Assembly (NCBI RefSeq): GCF_047462415.1 | Contig: NZ_JANSJE010000014.1 | Location: forward strand, 19,636 to 83,635 | From: Thermostichus sp047462415 | Lineage (GTDB): Bacteria; Cyanobacteriota; Cyanobacteriia; Thermostichales; Thermostichaceae | DNA: 64,000 nucleotides | Reading direction: 5' to 3' | Shown: positions 25,080 through 34,160 of the stretch, one piece after another | Numbering within the stretch: the stretch's first letter is position 1 | Layout of the letters: each line of letters opens with the position of its first letter | Notes under the pieces: generated by a model | What the model saw: the letters and a program-made list of their open reading frames with translations, nothing else | What the model was told of the DNA's origin: nothing | Database searches by the model: none | Position numbers and translations under genes: made by a program

Positions 25080-25829
25080 ATGGATCCCAGAGCTTATGAA
25101 CAAATGGCGGGCTTAGAAGATCGACATTGGTGGTTTGTGGGGCGCCGCCGCATTCTCAGGCAGGTTATTGCCGGGATCCCTCTTCCGCTCGCGGCTTGTA
25201 TCTTGGAAGCCGGCTGTGGCAGTGGCGGCAACCTAGAAATGTTGTCTCAATTTGGCCAAGTCTGGGCCATGGAAAGAAGCGAAATAGCATTGCCTTTGGC
25301 CCGGGCCCGCGGCATTGGGATTGTGGCCGAAGGTGAATTGCCGCATCGGATCCCTTTTGGTTCCCAGCAATTTGACCTTATTGCCCTACTGGACGTTTTA
25401 GAACATTTGGAGGAAGACAAAGCAGCTCTGGAAGCTCTCATCCAGAGGTTAAAGCCATCCGGCTACATGGTGATCACGGTACCGGCCTACCCCTGGCTGT
25501 GGAGCGCCCATGACGAGCTCAATCACCACAAGAGACGCTACACAGCAGCACAACTTCTCTCCTTACTCAAGAGTGCCGGCCTGCAAATTCATACCTTTAC
25601 CTTTTTCAACAGCTTTCTCTTTCCATTAGCAGCAGGGATCCGCCTAGCCCAAAAGAGCCTTCGCCTCAAGGAGAAGCAGGATCTAAACATGCTCTCGCCT
25701 TGGATCAATTGGCTTTTAACCGAGATTTTTGCTGCGGAAGCCTATTTAATTTCTAAGTTCTCCCTACCCTTTGGCCTGTCTTTATTAGCGGTAGCCAGCC
25801 TTAAAAAAATTGCTCCTCTGAGAAACTGA
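25080..25829 (+). CDS. Class I SAM-dependent methyltransferase
   Basis: 249 residues. Motif I is ILEAGCGSGGNLEML (near residue 44-58), followed by an acidic motif and the post-motif LLDVLEHLEEDKAAL. The C-terminal part has hydrophobic stretches. It resembles methyltransferases linked to polysaccharide or surface glycan synthesis, and the next gene is a polyprenyl glycosylphosphotransferase, but the substrate is unknown. ATG at 25080 is preferred over GTG at 25017 since the upstream part lies within a dispersed repeat. The gene looks more A+T-rich than its neighbours and is bracketed by short repeats. Confidence 0.82.
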   Translation: MDPRAYEQMAGLEDRHWWFVGRRRILRQVIAGIPLPLAACILEAGCGSGGNLEMLSQFGQVWAMERSEIALPLARARGIGIVAEGELPHRIPFGSQQFDLIALLDVLEHLEEDKAALEALIQRLKPSGYMVITVPAYPWLWSAHDELNHHKRRYTAAQLLSLLKSAGLQIHTFTFFNSFLFPLAAGIRLAQKSLRLKEKQDLNMLSPWINWLLTEIFAAEAYLISKFSLPFGLSLLAVASLKKIAPLRN

Positions 25830-25892
25830 GCCTCTTAATCCTCAACTTCTCGCCGTTATTACCAGTTTTTTCAGTCAACATCGATTTTGCCG

Positions 25893-25920
25893 TTCGCGCT
25901 AGCGAGACGGAGTCCTTGCA
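25893..25920. repeat. Short dispersed repeat (GCGNNAGCGGGACGG type)
   Basis: TTCGCGCTAGCGAGACGGAG TCCTTGCA follows the methyltransferase gene. It matches the copy at 13848 (same TCCTTGCA tail) and those at 24929 and 25991. The close pair with 24929 brackets one gene. Confidence 0.55.
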
Positions 25921-25983
25921 GCCTCAAATGGATAGCTTTTCTGTAGGATTGTTTCCAGTCTTAACTGCTGGAGGAGATAGCTC

Positions 25984-27420
25984 TTGGCCAATCGCGCTGG
26001 CGGGACGGGTTTCTTTCGCGGCTACACCCTGAGCTTGGATCCGCATCGCCTGTGGGTGCCCTTGGCTTGTTTGGGGGATGGGCTCTGTATTTGGCTGGCC
26101 TTCGGGGCGGCTTATTGGCTGCGCAGCTTGCGCCCCCACCAGCTTTTGCCCTGGGATGTTTATGCTGGCCTGGGGTTGTTGACAGTCCTTAGCTATTGGG
26201 GCGTTCAGGCCGGCTTGGGAGGATACGGCGAATCGAAGCGCCTATCTCGCTTTGAGGAATGGGCCAGTTTGCTGCTGGGGCTGGGGGTGACCTTTGGCTT
26301 GGTGTTGGCGGGGGCCTTTTTCGTGCGCTCCGTCTCGCTGTCGCGCTTGGTGGTGGGCTATGCCGGCCTGCTGGCCCTGCTCGGCTTGACGGGGATGCGG
26401 GCGCTGCTGCGGCTGGGCATGGGCTGGCTGTATGCCCACGGCCAGGGGCGGCGAAGGGTCATCTGGGTGGGATCCGGCCTGCTCTTGGCTGAGGTGCTGG
26501 AGCGGCTGGAGCGCTGCCCAGCCTTGGGGTTTGAGATTAAGGCTTGGGCCGTGGCCGGGGATCCCTCGGCACCGGAACCAGAGCCTTTGCAGAAGCTGGA
26601 GCGGCTGGAGCCCAGCCACCTGGTGGCCTATGTGCAGGCTCACCCCGAGATCGAAGAGGTGTGGTTTGGGCAGCCGGAGCTGGCCAACGCACCTCTGTTG
26701 CTCAGCTTGCAGGCCCTGTCGGTGCAGGTGCGGCTTGTGCCGGACATCCTCGGTTTTTTGACGGTGAACTTCAGCCTCCAGTCCCTGGACGGGATCCCGC
26801 TGCTGACGCTGCGCCAGCCCCCTCTGCGCTACGCCCACAACCGTTTCCTCAAGCGAGCGGTAGACATCCTAGGGGCCTCCCTGGGCCTGGTGTTGCTCAG
26901 CCCCTTATTTTTGGTCATCGCCCTGCTGGTGGCCTGCAGCAGCCCCGGCCCCATCTTGTATTGGCAGGAGCGGGTGAGCTTGGATGGGCGCCGCTTTTGG
27001 ATTGCCAAGTTCCGCACCATGCGGGTGGATGCCGAGGCAGCCGGCCAGCCGGGCTGGACGCGCCCCGGGGATCCGCGCCGAACCAAGATAGGAGCCTTTT
27101 TGCGCCGCACCAACCTGGACGAGCTGCCCCAGCTTTGGAACGTCTTGAAGGGGGAAATGAGCCTGGTGGGCCCCCGCCCGGAGCGGCCCTACTTCGTGGA
27201 GCAATTTAGCCAGGAGATCCCCAAGTATCCGGATCGGCATTTGGTGAAAAGTGGTCTCACCGGCTGGGCTCAGATCCACGGCCTGCGGGGAGACACCAGC
27301 ATTGCCCGCCGCACCCAGTATGATCTCTACTATGTGCAAAACTGGTCTCTGTGGCTGGATCTGCGCATCCTCGCCATTACCCTTTGGCAAGGGATCCGCG
27401 GACGGCTGACCGGCTATTAG
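25984..27420 (+). CDS. Exopolysaccharide polyprenyl glycosylphosphotransferase
   Basis: 478 residues, WbaP/WcaJ-type. Four or five N-terminal helices and a CoA-binding-like middle domain are followed by a bacterial sugar transferase domain starting KRAVDILGASLGLVLLSPL, then KFRTMRVDA, RRTNLDELPQLWNVLKGEMS and VGPRPERPYF. It moves a hexose-1-phosphate from UDP-sugar to undecaprenyl phosphate to begin a surface polysaccharide. The start is TTG at 25984, supported by a GGAGGAG site 8 bases before it. The first codons contain a copy of a short dispersed repeat, so the exact start may have shifted. Confidence 0.9.
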   Translation: MANRAGGTGFFRGYTLSLDPHRLWVPLACLGDGLCIWLAFGAAYWLRSLRPHQLLPWDVYAGLGLLTVLSYWGVQAGLGGYGESKRLSRFEEWASLLLGLGVTFGLVLAGAFFVRSVSLSRLVVGYAGLLALLGLTGMRALLRLGMGWLYAHGQGRRRVIWVGSGLLLAEVLERLERCPALGFEIKAWAVAGDPSAPEPEPLQKLERLEPSHLVAYVQAHPEIEEVWFGQPELANAPLLLSLQALSVQVRLVPDILGFLTVNFSLQSLDGIPLLTLRQPPLRYAHNRFLKRAVDILGASLGLVLLSPLFLVIALLVACSSPGPILYWQERVSLDGRRFWIAKFRTMRVDAEAAGQPGWTRPGDPRRTKIGAFLRRTNLDELPQLWNVLKGEMSLVGPRPERPYFVEQFSQEIPKYPDRHLVKSGLTGWAQIHGLRGDTSIARRTQYDLYYVQNWSLWLDLRILAITLWQGIRGRLTGY

Positions 27421-27429
27421 GGGTTGCCC

Positions 27430-28227
27430 ATGCCATCCTCACCCACGTCCCCAGAGCTCCTCTACGAGGGCAAGGCCAAGCGGGTCTACCGCACCGCCGA
27501 TCCCCAGGTTTACCTCTGCCAATACAAAGACGACGCCACGGCCTTCAACGCCCAAAAGCGGGGATCCATCGCCGGCAAAGGGGAGGTCAACTGCACCGTC
27601 TCCAGCCGGGTGTTTGCCTACCTGGCGCAGCAGGGCATCCGCAACCACTTTTTGGCCCAGACCGGCCCCCGAGAGATGCAGGTGCGCGCCCTGCGGATCC
27701 TGCCCTTGGAAGTGGTGGTGCGCAACCGCACGGCCGGCAGCCTCTGCCGGCGCCTAGGCCTGGAGCAGGGCCTGCCCATCCAGCCGCCGCTGGTGGAGTT
27801 CTACTACAAAAACGACGCCTTGGGGGATCCCTTGGTAACCCCCGACCACATCCGCCTGTTGCACCTGGCCACGCCAGAGCAAGTGGAGAAGCTGGGATCC
27901 CTGGCCTTGGCGGTCAACACTCACCTTCGCAACTTCTGGCAGCGCTGCCGGCTGGAGCTGGTGGACTTTAAGCTGGAGTTTGGCCTGGACGAGCAAGGGG
28001 AGATCTGGCTGGCGGACGAGATCAGCCCCGACACCTGCCGCCTGTGGGATCTAGAAGGGACTGAGCCGCGGGTGCTGGATAAAGACCTCTTTCGCTTTGA
28101 TCTCGGCGATCCGGCAGCCGGCTACCAAGAGGTGCTGCAGCGAGTGCTCCGGGCTACCGATTCTAATCTCCCCTCTCCCTCAGGGAGAGGGGCCGGGGGT
28201 GAGGGCTGGGAGAGGGGCAGGGGGTGA
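27430..28227 (+). CDS. purC: SAICAR synthetase, with repeat-derived C-terminal tail
   Basis: 265 residues. It joins aspartate to CAIR in purine synthesis. Signatures LLYEGKAKRVY, VVVRNRTAGSL and LADEISPDTCRLWD are all intact. The first ~245 residues match the family length; the final SNLPSPSGRGAGGEG-type tail (from about 28162) is encoded by a copy of the CTCTCCC dispersed repeat and is not expected in PurC. ATG at 27430 is used; a TTG two codons earlier is possible. It begins 9 bases after the glycosylphosphotransferase stop. Confidence 0.93.
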   Translation: MPSSPTSPELLYEGKAKRVYRTADPQVYLCQYKDDATAFNAQKRGSIAGKGEVNCTVSSRVFAYLAQQGIRNHFLAQTGPREMQVRALRILPLEVVVRNRTAGSLCRRLGLEQGLPIQPPLVEFYYKNDALGDPLVTPDHIRLLHLATPEQVEKLGSLALAVNTHLRNFWQRCRLELVDFKLEFGLDEQGEIWLADEISPDTCRLWDLEGTEPRVLDKDLFRFDLGDPAAGYQEVLQRVLRATDSNLPSPSGRGAGGEGWERGRG

Positions 28228-28230
28228 GGG
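28167..28230. repeat. CTCTCCC dispersed repeat inside the purC 3' end
   Basis: CCCTCTCCCTCAGGGAGAGG followed by GGCCGGGGGTGAGGG and a second GGGAGAGGGGCAGGGGGTGA segment. It matches 21582-21680. It is translated as the C-terminal tail of PurC and supplies its stop, and ends 4 bases before the next start codon. Confidence 0.75.
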
Positions 28231-28234
28231 TGCC

Positions 28235-29668
28235 ATGACTTCCCCCCGTCCCTCTGGCCCCGACGACCGCTTCCGCCGCCAACTGGCCGACCTGTTGGAC
28301 ACCTGGGTGGAGCAGGGGCTGATTCAGCCGGCGCAGCGGGATCGCCTGCGGGAGTACTACCAACTCGATAGCTTGCCGCGAACAGCCGCCAGCCGCTTTA
28401 CCCTGGTGCTGCTGCTGTTGGGCGCCGTGCTGGTGGGCTTGGGGGTGATCTCCTTCGTGGCCGCCAACTGGGACGCCATTCCCCGCTCGGCCAGAGCCTT
28501 GGGATCCCTGGCCCTCACGGTGGGACTGCAGGTGGCCGGCTTGCGACTTTGGCAGCAGGGATCCCCGCGCTTGGGCAGCGCCCTATTGATTGCCGGGGAG
28601 CTGGCCCTGGGAGCCGCCATTATTCTGATGGCCCAGTGGGTCCAAATGGGGGGATCCCCCGCGGGCTTGTTCTTGGGCTGGGGGCTGGGCAGCTTGGCCG
28701 TGGCCTACAGCTTGTTCCACACCCCCAGTGGCGTCTTGGCCTGCCTTTTGTTCGCCCTGGCGGGGGTGACTGCCGTCTGGGAAGGGGGCACTGCTCTCGA
28801 CCCTCTCTACCCCTGGCTGGCCCTTGGTCTCTTGCTGCCCCTTGCCTACGGGTGCCGCTCCCGCTGGATCTTTGCCCTGGCTTTGGTGGACTTCGGCCTG
28901 GCGCTACAAAGGTCGGCAGAGGTCTGGGACAGCTCTGGAGAAGGCTTGACCCTCTGGCTGCTGCTTGGTCTTGCCGTTGTCTGGGGCCTGGGCTTTTGGC
29001 ACCAACGCCATGGTTACCGGCTAAGCCGGATTTTGACCGGAGAAAATGGCCAGGATGGCGAGCAGGAGCAAGGCTTGGATCTGATCCCGACGGCGGAGGG
29101 CCTGGCTTTGCTGGGGCTGGGTTTCTTGCTCTACGTCTGGAGCTTCCGTGACCCCTGGGACTGGGATCCCGACCCCTCACCTCTGTTCCAAGCTGTGGAT
29201 CCCTGGGCAAGCTTGTCGGCGGCAGGGTTGCTGCTGCTGGCTGGCTGGGGCTGGTGGCAGGGGTGGCAGGCCAAGAGATCCCAGCCTGTCTCCGCCTGGC
29301 TTAAGGATGCCGTCGTTTTCCTCTCCCTGATTACCCTGGCCCTTTTGCTGGTGATCAGCAATGCTGTTTCTGGGGACTTGACCTCAAGAGTGGCCCTGGC
29401 CTTTGTTGCCCCCTGGATCCTAACCCTGCTGCTGGTGGGGTTGTCGGCGATCCTCTGCTGGGAAGGGTTGCAGCAGGGGCTGCGGGGGCGCTTCTGGCAG
29501 GGGCTATTGGGGCTAACCCTGGTGGTGCTGACCCGCTTTTTCGAGTACGAGACCGGCCTCTTGGCCAAGTCGGCGGTGTTGGTGGCCTGCGGGATCGGCG
29601 TGATCTGGGTGGGGCTGAAGGTTGAGCAGCGGCTAAACCGATCCCTACCGCCGGCTCCGCGACCCTGA
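28235..29668 (+). CDS. DUF2157 multi-spanning membrane protein
   Basis: 477 residues. A soluble N-terminal segment (about 1-50, with LLDTWVEQGLIQPAQRDRL) is followed by roughly ten to twelve hydrophobic helices; the first helical segment LVLLLLGAVLVGLGVISFVAANWD matches DUF2157 proteins. Function unknown. ATG at 28235 follows the repeat that ends purC; an earlier in-frame start at 28097 would run through the repeat and is unlikely. It is convergent with hemC, separated by 12 bases. Confidence 0.82.
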   Translation: MTSPRPSGPDDRFRRQLADLLDTWVEQGLIQPAQRDRLREYYQLDSLPRTAASRFTLVLLLLGAVLVGLGVISFVAANWDAIPRSARALGSLALTVGLQVAGLRLWQQGSPRLGSALLIAGELALGAAIILMAQWVQMGGSPAGLFLGWGLGSLAVAYSLFHTPSGVLACLLFALAGVTAVWEGGTALDPLYPWLALGLLLPLAYGCRSRWIFALALVDFGLALQRSAEVWDSSGEGLTLWLLLGLAVVWGLGFWHQRHGYRLSRILTGENGQDGEQEQGLDLIPTAEGLALLGLGFLLYVWSFRDPWDWDPDPSPLFQAVDPWASLSAAGLLLLAGWGWWQGWQAKRSQPVSAWLKDAVVFLSLITLALLLVISNAVSGDLTSRVALAFVAPWILTLLLVGLSAILCWEGLQQGLRGRFWQGLLGLTLVVLTRFFEYETGLLAKSAVLVACGIGVIWVGLKVEQRLNRSLPPAPRP

Positions 29669-29680
29669 AAACCAGGCAGT

Positions 29681-30667
29681 CTAGCGGCGAGCCTGGGCAA
29701 AAATGGCCTGCAGGATTTCGTCGGCCCCCTGTTGCTTCAGCTTTTCCGCCAGGGAGATTCCCACCGCTTCCGGATCAGCAGTGGATCCCGTTTGGGTATC
29801 GCGGATCAGCCGTCGCCCCTCTAGGTCGGCCACCATGCCGGTTAGGTGCAGCTCTTCCCCCTGGACTTGGCTGTGGACGCCGATGGGCACCTGACAGCCC
29901 CCCTCCAGCGCCCGCAAGAAAGCTCGCTCGGCCAAACAGCGGGCTGTGGCCTCCCCATCGGCCAAGGGTTGAATGAGCTCCAGGATCCGCTCGTCCCCCT
30001 GCCGGCACTCGATGCCGAGGGATCCCTGGCCAACGGCGTACAAGGACACGCTGGGATCTAGCACCTCGTGGATCCGCTGTGCTTGGCCCAGGCGCTTTAG
30101 CCCGGCCACCGCCAAGATCAGGCCGTCGTACTCCCCCCGATCCAGCTTGGCCAAGCGAGTGTTGAGGTTGCCCCGCACGTCCTTAAACTGCAGGTGGGGA
30201 AAGGCGTGGCGCAGTTGGGCCAGTCGCCGCAAAGAGGAAGTGCCGATCACCGTCCCTGCTGGTAGGGTGGCCAGGTGGTAGCCGCGCAGCTCCTCCCGCA
30301 CCACCAAAGCGTCCAGAGGATCCTCCCGCCGGGTGATGGCCCCCAACACCAAGCCTTCTGGCAAGCGGGTGGGCAAATCCTTGAGGCTGTGCACCGCCAG
30401 GTCGCTGCTGCCGTTGAGCAGGCTAACCTCCAACTCCTTGGTAAATAGGCCCTTGTCGCCGATTTTGGCCAGCGCCACATCCAGGATGATGTCTCCCTGG
30501 GTGGAAAGGGTGTGCAGCTCTAGGGGCAACCCCGGATGGTGGGCCTGCAACTGCTCCATGACCCAGTGGGTCTGGGCCAAGGCCAGCTCGCTTTTGCGGG
30601 AGGCGATCCGCACCGGCCGGGCAGCCCCAGCCGAGGGTTGCCAGGGAGTTGAGGCCAGTTCGCTCAT
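29681..30667 (-). CDS. hemC: Porphobilinogen deaminase (hydroxymethylbilane synthase)
   Basis: 328 residues. It links four porphobilinogens into hydroxymethylbilane, upstream of heme, chlorophyll and bilins. It starts with IRIASRKSELALAQ-like sequence, has the KDVRGNLNTRLAKLD active-site segment, and the dipyrromethane-cofactor Cys in LEGGCQVPIG (about residue 258). ATG at 30667 is taken; an in-frame ATG eight codons upstream also exists. It is convergent with the DUF2157 gene. Confidence 0.95.
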   Translation of the reverse strand: MSELASTPWQPSAGAARPVRIASRKSELALAQTHWVMEQLQAHHPGLPLELHTLSTQGDIILDVALAKIGDKGLFTKELEVSLLNGSSDLAVHSLKDLPTRLPEGLVLGAITRREDPLDALVVREELRGYHLATLPAGTVIGTSSLRRLAQLRHAFPHLQFKDVRGNLNTRLAKLDRGEYDGLILAVAGLKRLGQAQRIHEVLDPSVSLYAVGQGSLGIECRQGDERILELIQPLADGEATARCLAERAFLRALEGGCQVPIGVHSQVQGEELHLTGMVADLEGRRLIRDTQTGSTADPEAVGISLAEKLKQQGADEILQAIFAQARR

Positions 30668-30937
30668 GGCTGCTGCAAAATCCGAGAACACCGTCTTTCA
30701 CGCTAGCCGAATCTGCGCCGCCGCAGGGCAGCGGCCTTCAAGATCCTTAACCAAAACCGCCATTTCCCCCCAGCCGAGACTTTACTGCGGGGATCCCAGC
30801 CAGTAGGATAAATAGATGGATTCTCCGGCTCGGCGGGGGAAAATTCCTTCTGTTGAGCTCCTCTTCCCCAAACCCAGAGCTTTTAGGGGAGATTTCTACA
30901 ATCCCAGTTTGGTTGGTCGTCTGCCTGGATAGGTTCT

Positions 30938-31399
30938 ATGGAAGAAAACAACGTCAGCAACGGCACTCAGCTACTGCTTAAGCGCAACATCCCCATCAAG
31001 GTGGTGGTCACCCCCCTTTGGAAAAAGGAAATGCAGGAGCAATTGGAGCGGCAGATCGAAGCCACCGATGCTCAGATGCAACAACTGGAGTTTCAGGGCA
31101 AGCGGGCCATTGCCGAACTGGAAAAACAGAGCTCTAACCCCAACAGCCCCCAAGTCCTCCAACAGGTGGAAGCGGTGAAAAGCCGCGTGAATGAGCAGAA
31201 GATCCGGCTCTTGGATCAGAAAAATCAACTGTTGCAACAGATCAACCAACTGACCACCCTGGAGCTCAACCAAGAAGTGCTGCAGGGCAACGTGGAGAGC
31301 TTCTTCCGCGTCCAAAAAGGAGACAACCTGATCCAGAAAATGCAGGTCGAGATCCTCCTGGAAGATGGGGTGATCAAGGAGATTCGCGGCAACCCCTAG
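30938..31399 (+). CDS. YlqD-like coiled-coil protein
   Basis: 153 residues. The N-terminal IPIKVVVTPLWKKEMQEQL leads into a long coiled coil (about 40-115) and a short C-terminal beta segment (QKMQVEILLEDGVIKEIRG). This layout is that of YlqD family proteins found in cyanobacteria and Bacillus; function unknown. It is preceded by a 270-base region after divergent hemC that probably holds both promoters. Confidence 0.78.
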   Translation: MEENNVSNGTQLLLKRNIPIKVVVTPLWKKEMQEQLERQIEATDAQMQQLEFQGKRAIAELEKQSSNPNSPQVLQQVEAVKSRVNEQKIRLLDQKNQLLQQINQLTTLELNQEVLQGNVESFFRVQKGDNLIQKMQVEILLEDGVIKEIRGNP

Positions 31400-31585
31400 G
31401 CTCCTCGCCTCTTGCCGGAGAACCGGAGCTAGGGATCCCCAACTTTTCTCGCCTGCAGAAACTCAAGAACTCTGTTTCGCCGGCACAATAGGTGACAATA
31501 AGTAACAGCCTCTTAACAGCCTTCGGAATAAAGTCCCGATAGGTTGGCGGGGGTGGTTAACATTGGCGCCCGTGGGAGGATTCCT

Positions 31586-33043
31586 GTGTCTGAGTTCGTC
31601 TGGTCAGAGCCGGAGCCCCTTGAGGATCTGCATCTTCCCGACTGGCTGCTGACCTCGGCCCAACGCCGCCGCCTCAAGGCTCTGCTGGTTCTGGCCATGG
31701 TGTGGGGAGTGGTCAGCCTAATGCATGTGCTGCCGACGGCTCGCTGGATCACCATGGGGTTGGCCACGTTCATGGTGATCCACATCAGTCGGTTATTTCG
31801 TCTGCAGCCGGCAGCCTCCCCGCCCCCCCTGCGACTTCCTTCTGGCGACGTGACCTGCCGGGATCCTGGATCAACGGATAAGGGCTCCGTCCCACCGAGG
31901 CAGCCGGATGCGGAGTTGAGTGGGCTGGCCCTGCCCCGCGTGGCCGTTTTGATCCCGGCCAAAAACGAAAGCGCAGTGCTCCCGCGGCTGTTGCACAGCT
32001 TGACCCAGCTCCGCTACCCCACCAGCCATCTGGAGCTGTGGGCCATCGACGACAACAGCAGCGATGCCACCCCTGACGTTCTGCGGGAAGCCCAGAAGCA
32101 GATCCCGCACCTACGGGTCTACCGGCGGCAGCCGGGGCAAGGAGGAGGCAAATCTGGTGCCCTCAACGAGGTATTGCCCCTGACCCAAGGAGAGATCATC
32201 CTGGTCTGCGATGCCGATGCTGTGGTGCCCTCCGATTTTCTTGTCCGCACTCTGCCCTTGTTTGTTCAAGTGGGAAGGACTCCATCTCGCTTGCGCAGCC
32301 GTTTCAGCAGACGGGCAGTGGGCGCCGTTCAGGTGCGCAAGGCCCTGGGCAACCCCAACGTCAACTTCTGGACGCTGGGCCAGGTGGCGGAAATGGCCTC
32401 CGATGCCTACTTGCAGCAGCAGCGGGTGGCCGTAAGAGGTATTGGCGAGCTACGCGGCAACGGCCAATTGGTGCGGCGAGATGTCTTGGAAAAGTGCGGT
32501 GGTTGGAACGAGGCCACACTCACCGATGATCTGGATCTCACCTTTAAGCTGCACCTGGCGGGCGTAGATATTGCCTTCTTGACGGAGCCAGCCATTGTTG
32601 AAGAAGGAGTCACCTCCTGGAAAAGTCTCTGGCATCAGCGCTGCCGCTGGGCGGAAGGAGGCTATCAGCGCTATCTCGACTACTGGCCGGGGATCCTCGG
32701 TCGCCGCATGGGCATGGCCAAAACGGTGGATCTCTGGGCCTTTTTTATTTCTCAGTATCTGCTGCCGATGGCCTTGGTTCCCGATACCCTCTGGGTGCTG
32801 TTGACAGGCCACTCTTCTGTGCTGCTGCCTTTGAACGCTCTGGTGATGGGCTGCCTGACGGTGGCCTTTTACCGGGGGCTGCGTCACGTGGAAGGCTTGC
32901 GCGGACGGCAGCTTTGGTGGCACACTGCCCTTGGCTTGGTCTACATGCTCCACTGGCTGCCGGTGATGATCGCCACAACCGCTCGCATGTGTGTGCAGCC
33001 CAAGCGCCTGAGGTGGGTGAAAACCGTTCATCACGGAGTCTGA
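31586..33043 (+). CDS. Processive GT2-family glycosyltransferase, membrane
   Basis: 485 residues. Two N-terminal helices precede a GT2 domain with DDNSSDATPD, the DADAVVPSDF metal motif, TDDLDLTFKLH and the QRCRWAEGG (QxxRW-type) product-site motif; two to four helices follow. This architecture is that of cellulose synthase-like or beta-glycan synthases. The product is unknown. GTG at 31586 has a GGGAGGA site 6 bases before it and is preferred over TTG at 31544. Confidence 0.87.
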   Translation: MSEFVWSEPEPLEDLHLPDWLLTSAQRRRLKALLVLAMVWGVVSLMHVLPTARWITMGLATFMVIHISRLFRLQPAASPPPLRLPSGDVTCRDPGSTDKGSVPPRQPDAELSGLALPRVAVLIPAKNESAVLPRLLHSLTQLRYPTSHLELWAIDDNSSDATPDVLREAQKQIPHLRVYRRQPGQGGGKSGALNEVLPLTQGEIILVCDADAVVPSDFLVRTLPLFVQVGRTPSRLRSRFSRRAVGAVQVRKALGNPNVNFWTLGQVAEMASDAYLQQQRVAVRGIGELRGNGQLVRRDVLEKCGGWNEATLTDDLDLTFKLHLAGVDIAFLTEPAIVEEGVTSWKSLWHQRCRWAEGGYQRYLDYWPGILGRRMGMAKTVDLWAFFISQYLLPMALVPDTLWVLLTGHSSVLLPLNALVMGCLTVAFYRGLRHVEGLRGRQLWWHTALGLVYMLHWLPVMIATTARMCVQPKRLRWVKTVHHGV

Positions 33044-33133
33044 TCTGGGCAACTGGAGTGTTCAGGGATCCCTTGGTTCCTGCTATCCTAGTCAAGCACC
33101 TGCTCACAAGACACCCAGTACCCCTGCTCGACC

Positions 33134-34126
33134 ATGGCTCGCCTCTACTACGACCCCGACGCCAACCTGGAGCTTCTGGCCGACAAAACCGTTGCCATCA
33201 TCGGCTATGGCAGCCAAGGCCATGCCCACGCCCTCAACCTGCGCGACAGTGGTGTCAACGTCCTCGTCGGCCTCTATCCCGGCAGCCCCTCTTGGCCCAA
33301 AGCGGAGCAGGACGGGTTGACGGTCAAGACCGTAGCAGATGCTGCGGCTGCCGCCGACTGGGTGATGATCCTGCTGCCCGATGAGGTGCAAAAGGCCGTT
33401 TTCCAGAGCGAGATCCGCCCGCATTTGCAGCCGGGGAACGTGCTCCTCTTTGCCCACGGCTTCAACATCCACTTTGGGCAGATCCAGCCGCCGGCAGATG
33501 TGGATGTCATCATGGTCGCCCCCAAAGGCCCTGGACACTTGGTGCGGCGCACCTACCAAGAAGGTCAAGGGGTGCCCTGCCTGTTTGCCGTCCATCAGGA
33601 TGCCTCCGGGATGGCGCGGGAGCGGGCCATGGCCTACGCCAAAGGGATCGGCGGCACGCGGGCCGGTATTTTGGAGACCAGCTTTCGGGAAGAGACGGAA
33701 ACGGATCTCTTTGGGGAGCAGGTGGTGCTCTGTGGCGGCCTCACGGCTCTGATCAAGGCGGGGTTTGAGACCCTGGTGGAAGCGGGCTACCAACCGGAAC
33801 TGGCCTACTTCGAGTGCCTGCACGAAGTTAAGCTAATCGTGGATCTCATCGTCGAAGGTGGCCTGGAAAAGATGCGCCACAGCATCTCCAACACGGCAGA
33901 GTACGGCGACTACACCCGTGGCCCCCGCATCATCACGGAGCAAACCCGCGCCGAAATGAAACGGATCCTCGCCGAGATCCAAAGCGGTCAATTTGCCCGC
34001 GAGTTTGTCTTGGAAAACCAAGCCGGCAAGCCAGGGTTTACGGCGATGCGCCGCCGCGAGGCGGAACACCCCCTCGAGCAGGTGGGCAAGGAGCTGCGGG
34101 CCATGTTCAGCTGGCTGAAGAAATAG
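33134..34126 (+). CDS. ilvC: Ketol-acid reductoisomerase (class I)
   Basis: 330 residues. It performs the isomerisation and NADPH reduction of acetohydroxy acids in valine, leucine and isoleucine synthesis. The NADPH-binding GYGSQGHA is at 24-31; the acidic and metal residues appear in the C-terminal knotted domain (ETETDLFGEQ, LAYFECLHE, SISNTAEYGDY). It is of class I length. Confidence 0.96.
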   Translation: MARLYYDPDANLELLADKTVAIIGYGSQGHAHALNLRDSGVNVLVGLYPGSPSWPKAEQDGLTVKTVADAAAAADWVMILLPDEVQKAVFQSEIRPHLQPGNVLLFAHGFNIHFGQIQPPADVDVIMVAPKGPGHLVRRTYQEGQGVPCLFAVHQDASGMARERAMAYAKGIGGTRAGILETSFREETETDLFGEQVVLCGGLTALIKAGFETLVEAGYQPELAYFECLHEVKLIVDLIVEGGLEKMRHSISNTAEYGDYTRGPRIITEQTRAEMKRILAEIQSGQFAREFVLENQAGKPGFTAMRRREAEHPLEQVGKELRAMFSWLKK

Positions 34127-34160
34127 GTTGGGTATCTGGAGCCGAGGGTAGGCAATCTCT

